Positions 62,541-64,000 of a stretch of DNA of 64,000 nt are shown here, one piece after another (the first letter of the stretch is position 1; every line of letters starts with the position of its first letter). Location of the stretch: positions 29,258,901 through 29,322,900 of the forward strand of contig CM049317.1 in the NCBI GenBank assembly GCA_026874595.1. The letters run 5' to 3'. A model generated the notes under the pieces. The model was not told where the DNA came from and did not search any database. It worked only from the letters and a program-made list of their open reading frames with translations. This DNA comes from Sipunculus nudus (Eukaryota; Annelida; Sipuncula; Golfingiida; Sipunculidae). The translations under genes and the position numbers were made by a program.

Positions 62541-62583
62541 GGCTTTCTGTGCGTATTTGAGGTCATGTGAACTGGTACATTAT
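61047..62583 (-). CDS. USP1: USP1 coding exon 1: 498-aa basic, Ser/Lys-rich N-terminal extension
   Basis: The exon starts after acceptor tttctctgtttgcag. An in-frame TAA lies one base into it, so the ATG at 62,540 is the first usable start. The next 498 codons are open and end at CAG/gttagtt. The sequence is low-complexity, very rich in Lys and Ser, with no folded domain recognised. It holds nuclear-localisation-like clusters (GRKRKTTPEKK near 236), repeated R/K-S-S-L-[DE] motifs (near 103, 118 and 204), several SP-x-K or SPKK sites, a KEN triplet at 153-155 and one hydrophobic island around 318-331. Human USP1 has only about 20 residues before the segment encoded by the next exon, so this exon is additional. 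Confidence 0.9.
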
Positions 62584-63790
62584 CTGCAAACAGAGAAATA
62601 TGACATCATTACTCTCGGTGGGTATTATAGTTAGGAATAGGAACTACAATTTAATTTTTTTTTACCTTGTAAATTTTAGAATCTGCATTCTAGATCATCT
62701 CACAGCAAGACTAAGATGCTGAGAGACCGAACTTGAATATAATTTTCATGTAGAAATGGGCAATATTCCGGCACAAATCTATGAAATTTGGTCGACCGAT
62801 TCTCCAGGTTAAAAACAGATAATCGAGAATCGAAGATTTTCAAAATATCAATTCTATTAATCGATAATCGGTGATAATTGCAGAGCTCTAGTGGGTATAT
62901 GAAATCTAATGACCAGGTTATACCATCTGCAAACAGAGAAATATCACATCTTTACTCTCTGTGGGTATATGAGATCATATAAACTGGTGATACCATCTGC
63001 AAACATACGCTCCCGAGGCAGTGGAAATCTTGCGCTTCTAAAGAAGCAACTGATTTTCACGCTGCCAGCTTTGACCGTTTATGATATATTTAGACACCAG
63101 ATGGCGGTTCGTTGTCCGCTGAAATAAACGTGTGTATGATGTGACAAGCAGCCAATCAGATGCCAATAAACAAACACTCAACAGGCATCCTGGCTCCGCC
63201 CACTGCTGCGCTCCAAGCGCCGCTTGATGAGTTTCCGGTCGAATTTAAATTGCTCCCTCTGCATTCTCCCATCATCGACCAATTCGATTATGACATTATG
63301 ACTGTGTAAGCATAGCCATGTATGTTGTCTGCAGAACTGAAACCAGCCAGCGAGGTGTGCACGCAGCCTTTGTTGTTACGTTTCATTTGAATTACAGCTC
63401 ACTGGCCGAGCATCCTATGTGCCAAAGGCCCTAATCAAACCACGTCAGGGGCAATTCTCTCTAAGCCCTAGTGGCCTGTTCAGATGGTTACGCGGGGATG
63501 ATGAGCTGTCACTCAAAACGATATGATCATGATTGGCTCAGTGCAATCCTCGCTTGGCTTTGTCTTCCAGCACAAGGTCTCATCTGATTGGACAAAAATA
63601 CAGTGCTCCCCTCTGGTGTAGCAATTCAGGATACAAGGTCATAACAAACAGCGCCTTACAATATAGGTAGTAGCCCTATAGGTAAAGCGCTGTGTAAAGA
63701 GCGTACTGCAAACAGAGAAATATCACATCATTTCTCTCTGTGGGTATATGAGATCATATGAACTGGTGATACCATCTGCAAATAGCGAAA
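62560..63790. repeat. 70-bp tandem array in the USP1 5' region, split by a MITE
   Basis: The word 'ccatctgcaaacagagaaat' recurs at about 62,924, 62,994 (continued after the MITE at 63,706) and 63,773, with 70-bp spacing and shared 'gtgggtatatga.atcatat.aactgg'. A diverged unit at 62,560-62,630 contains the acceptor of USP1 coding exon 1. Confidence 0.85.
63006..63705 (-). mobile_element. 700-bp MITE with 9-bp target-site duplication, copy B
   Basis: Inverse copy of 51,656-52,339. On the plus strand it starts TACGCTC and ends GAGCGTA, a perfect 7-bp inverted terminus. It is flanked by CTGCAAACA on both sides (62,997-63,005 and 63,706-63,714). It has inserted into one unit of the 70-bp tandem array upstream of USP1 coding exon 1. 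Confidence 0.92.
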
Positions 63791-64000
63791 TGTTACATCA
63801 TTATAACTGATACCACAAAATGACAGAGCAGAATTTATGATAGCAAGACCGTCTAACTAGTCACAAACCAAAATTAACTCATTAGTGCTCCATTATCTGT
63901 ACCATGAGTATCATCGGTGCTCACATATTATGCATGATGTCTAGCAGTAGTAGTCCTACAGTCTGATGAAGTTCACTGATATGAGTGGATAAAAATGTCA

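Noticed and set aside
61156-62634. Long plus-strand frames (up to 262 codons) opposite USP1 coding exon 1
   Set aside because: Hydrophobic Leu/Phe/Ser-rich shadows of the Lys/Ser-rich minus-strand exon, which has splice sites and motif support.

Overview
This is animal genomic DNA, not microbial. Genes are split by introns with GT/AG borders. There is long AT-rich non-coding sequence, (AT)n and (CT)n microsatellites, poly-G/poly-C runs, tRNA-derived SINE fragments, small inverted-repeat transposons and a solo LTR. The secreted ShKT-domain gene and the style of the tandem repeats (units full of 'tgaccttgacc' and 'ggacggacgg') fit a marine lophotrochozoan, most likely a mollusc. That assignment is inference. 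No species can be named from the sequence alone.

Two protein-coding genes are well supported, both on the minus strand. (1) A three-exon gene at 1,176-16,217 encodes a small secreted protein (about 174 aa) with a signal peptide and three ShKT cysteine domains. Intron phases agree at both junctions; the first intron is about 11.9 kb. (2) An 11-coding-exon orthologue of the deubiquitinase USP1 lies at 35,178-62,540 (about 1,485 aa). All splice sites and phases could be reconstructed. It keeps the catalytic Cys and His boxes, the two CxxC zinc-ribbon pairs and the C-terminal Asp box. It is nearly twice the length of human USP1 because of a 498-residue basic, Ser/Lys-rich first coding exon and an enlarged insert carrying three PCNA-interacting-peptide-like motifs.

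The rest is intron or intergenic sequence with many repeats. 1-5 kb: CT-rich duplication, satellite-like repeats, two MITEs. 5-15 kb: AT-rich intron with microsatellites. 15-17 kb: a foldback element, ShKT exon 1 and a SINE. 17-35 kb: intergenic, with a tRNA-like remnant, a tandem duplication with a possible membrane-protein exon, an 805-bp solo LTR inside an (AT)n tract, a pogo-like MITE, a perfect hairpin and a degenerate minisatellite next to the USP1 3' end. 35-64 kb: USP1 introns and 5' flank, with four 300-bp tandem repeats, several MITEs (two families with exact target-site duplications), a 1.95-kb foldback element and a 70-bp tandem array that supplies the splice acceptor of the first USP1 coding exon.

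The points most worth a second look are the architecture of this USP1 (N-terminal extension, PIP-like motifs, no Gly-Gly in the usual autocleavage insert) and the way several transposons end within 10-70 nt of USP1 splice sites.
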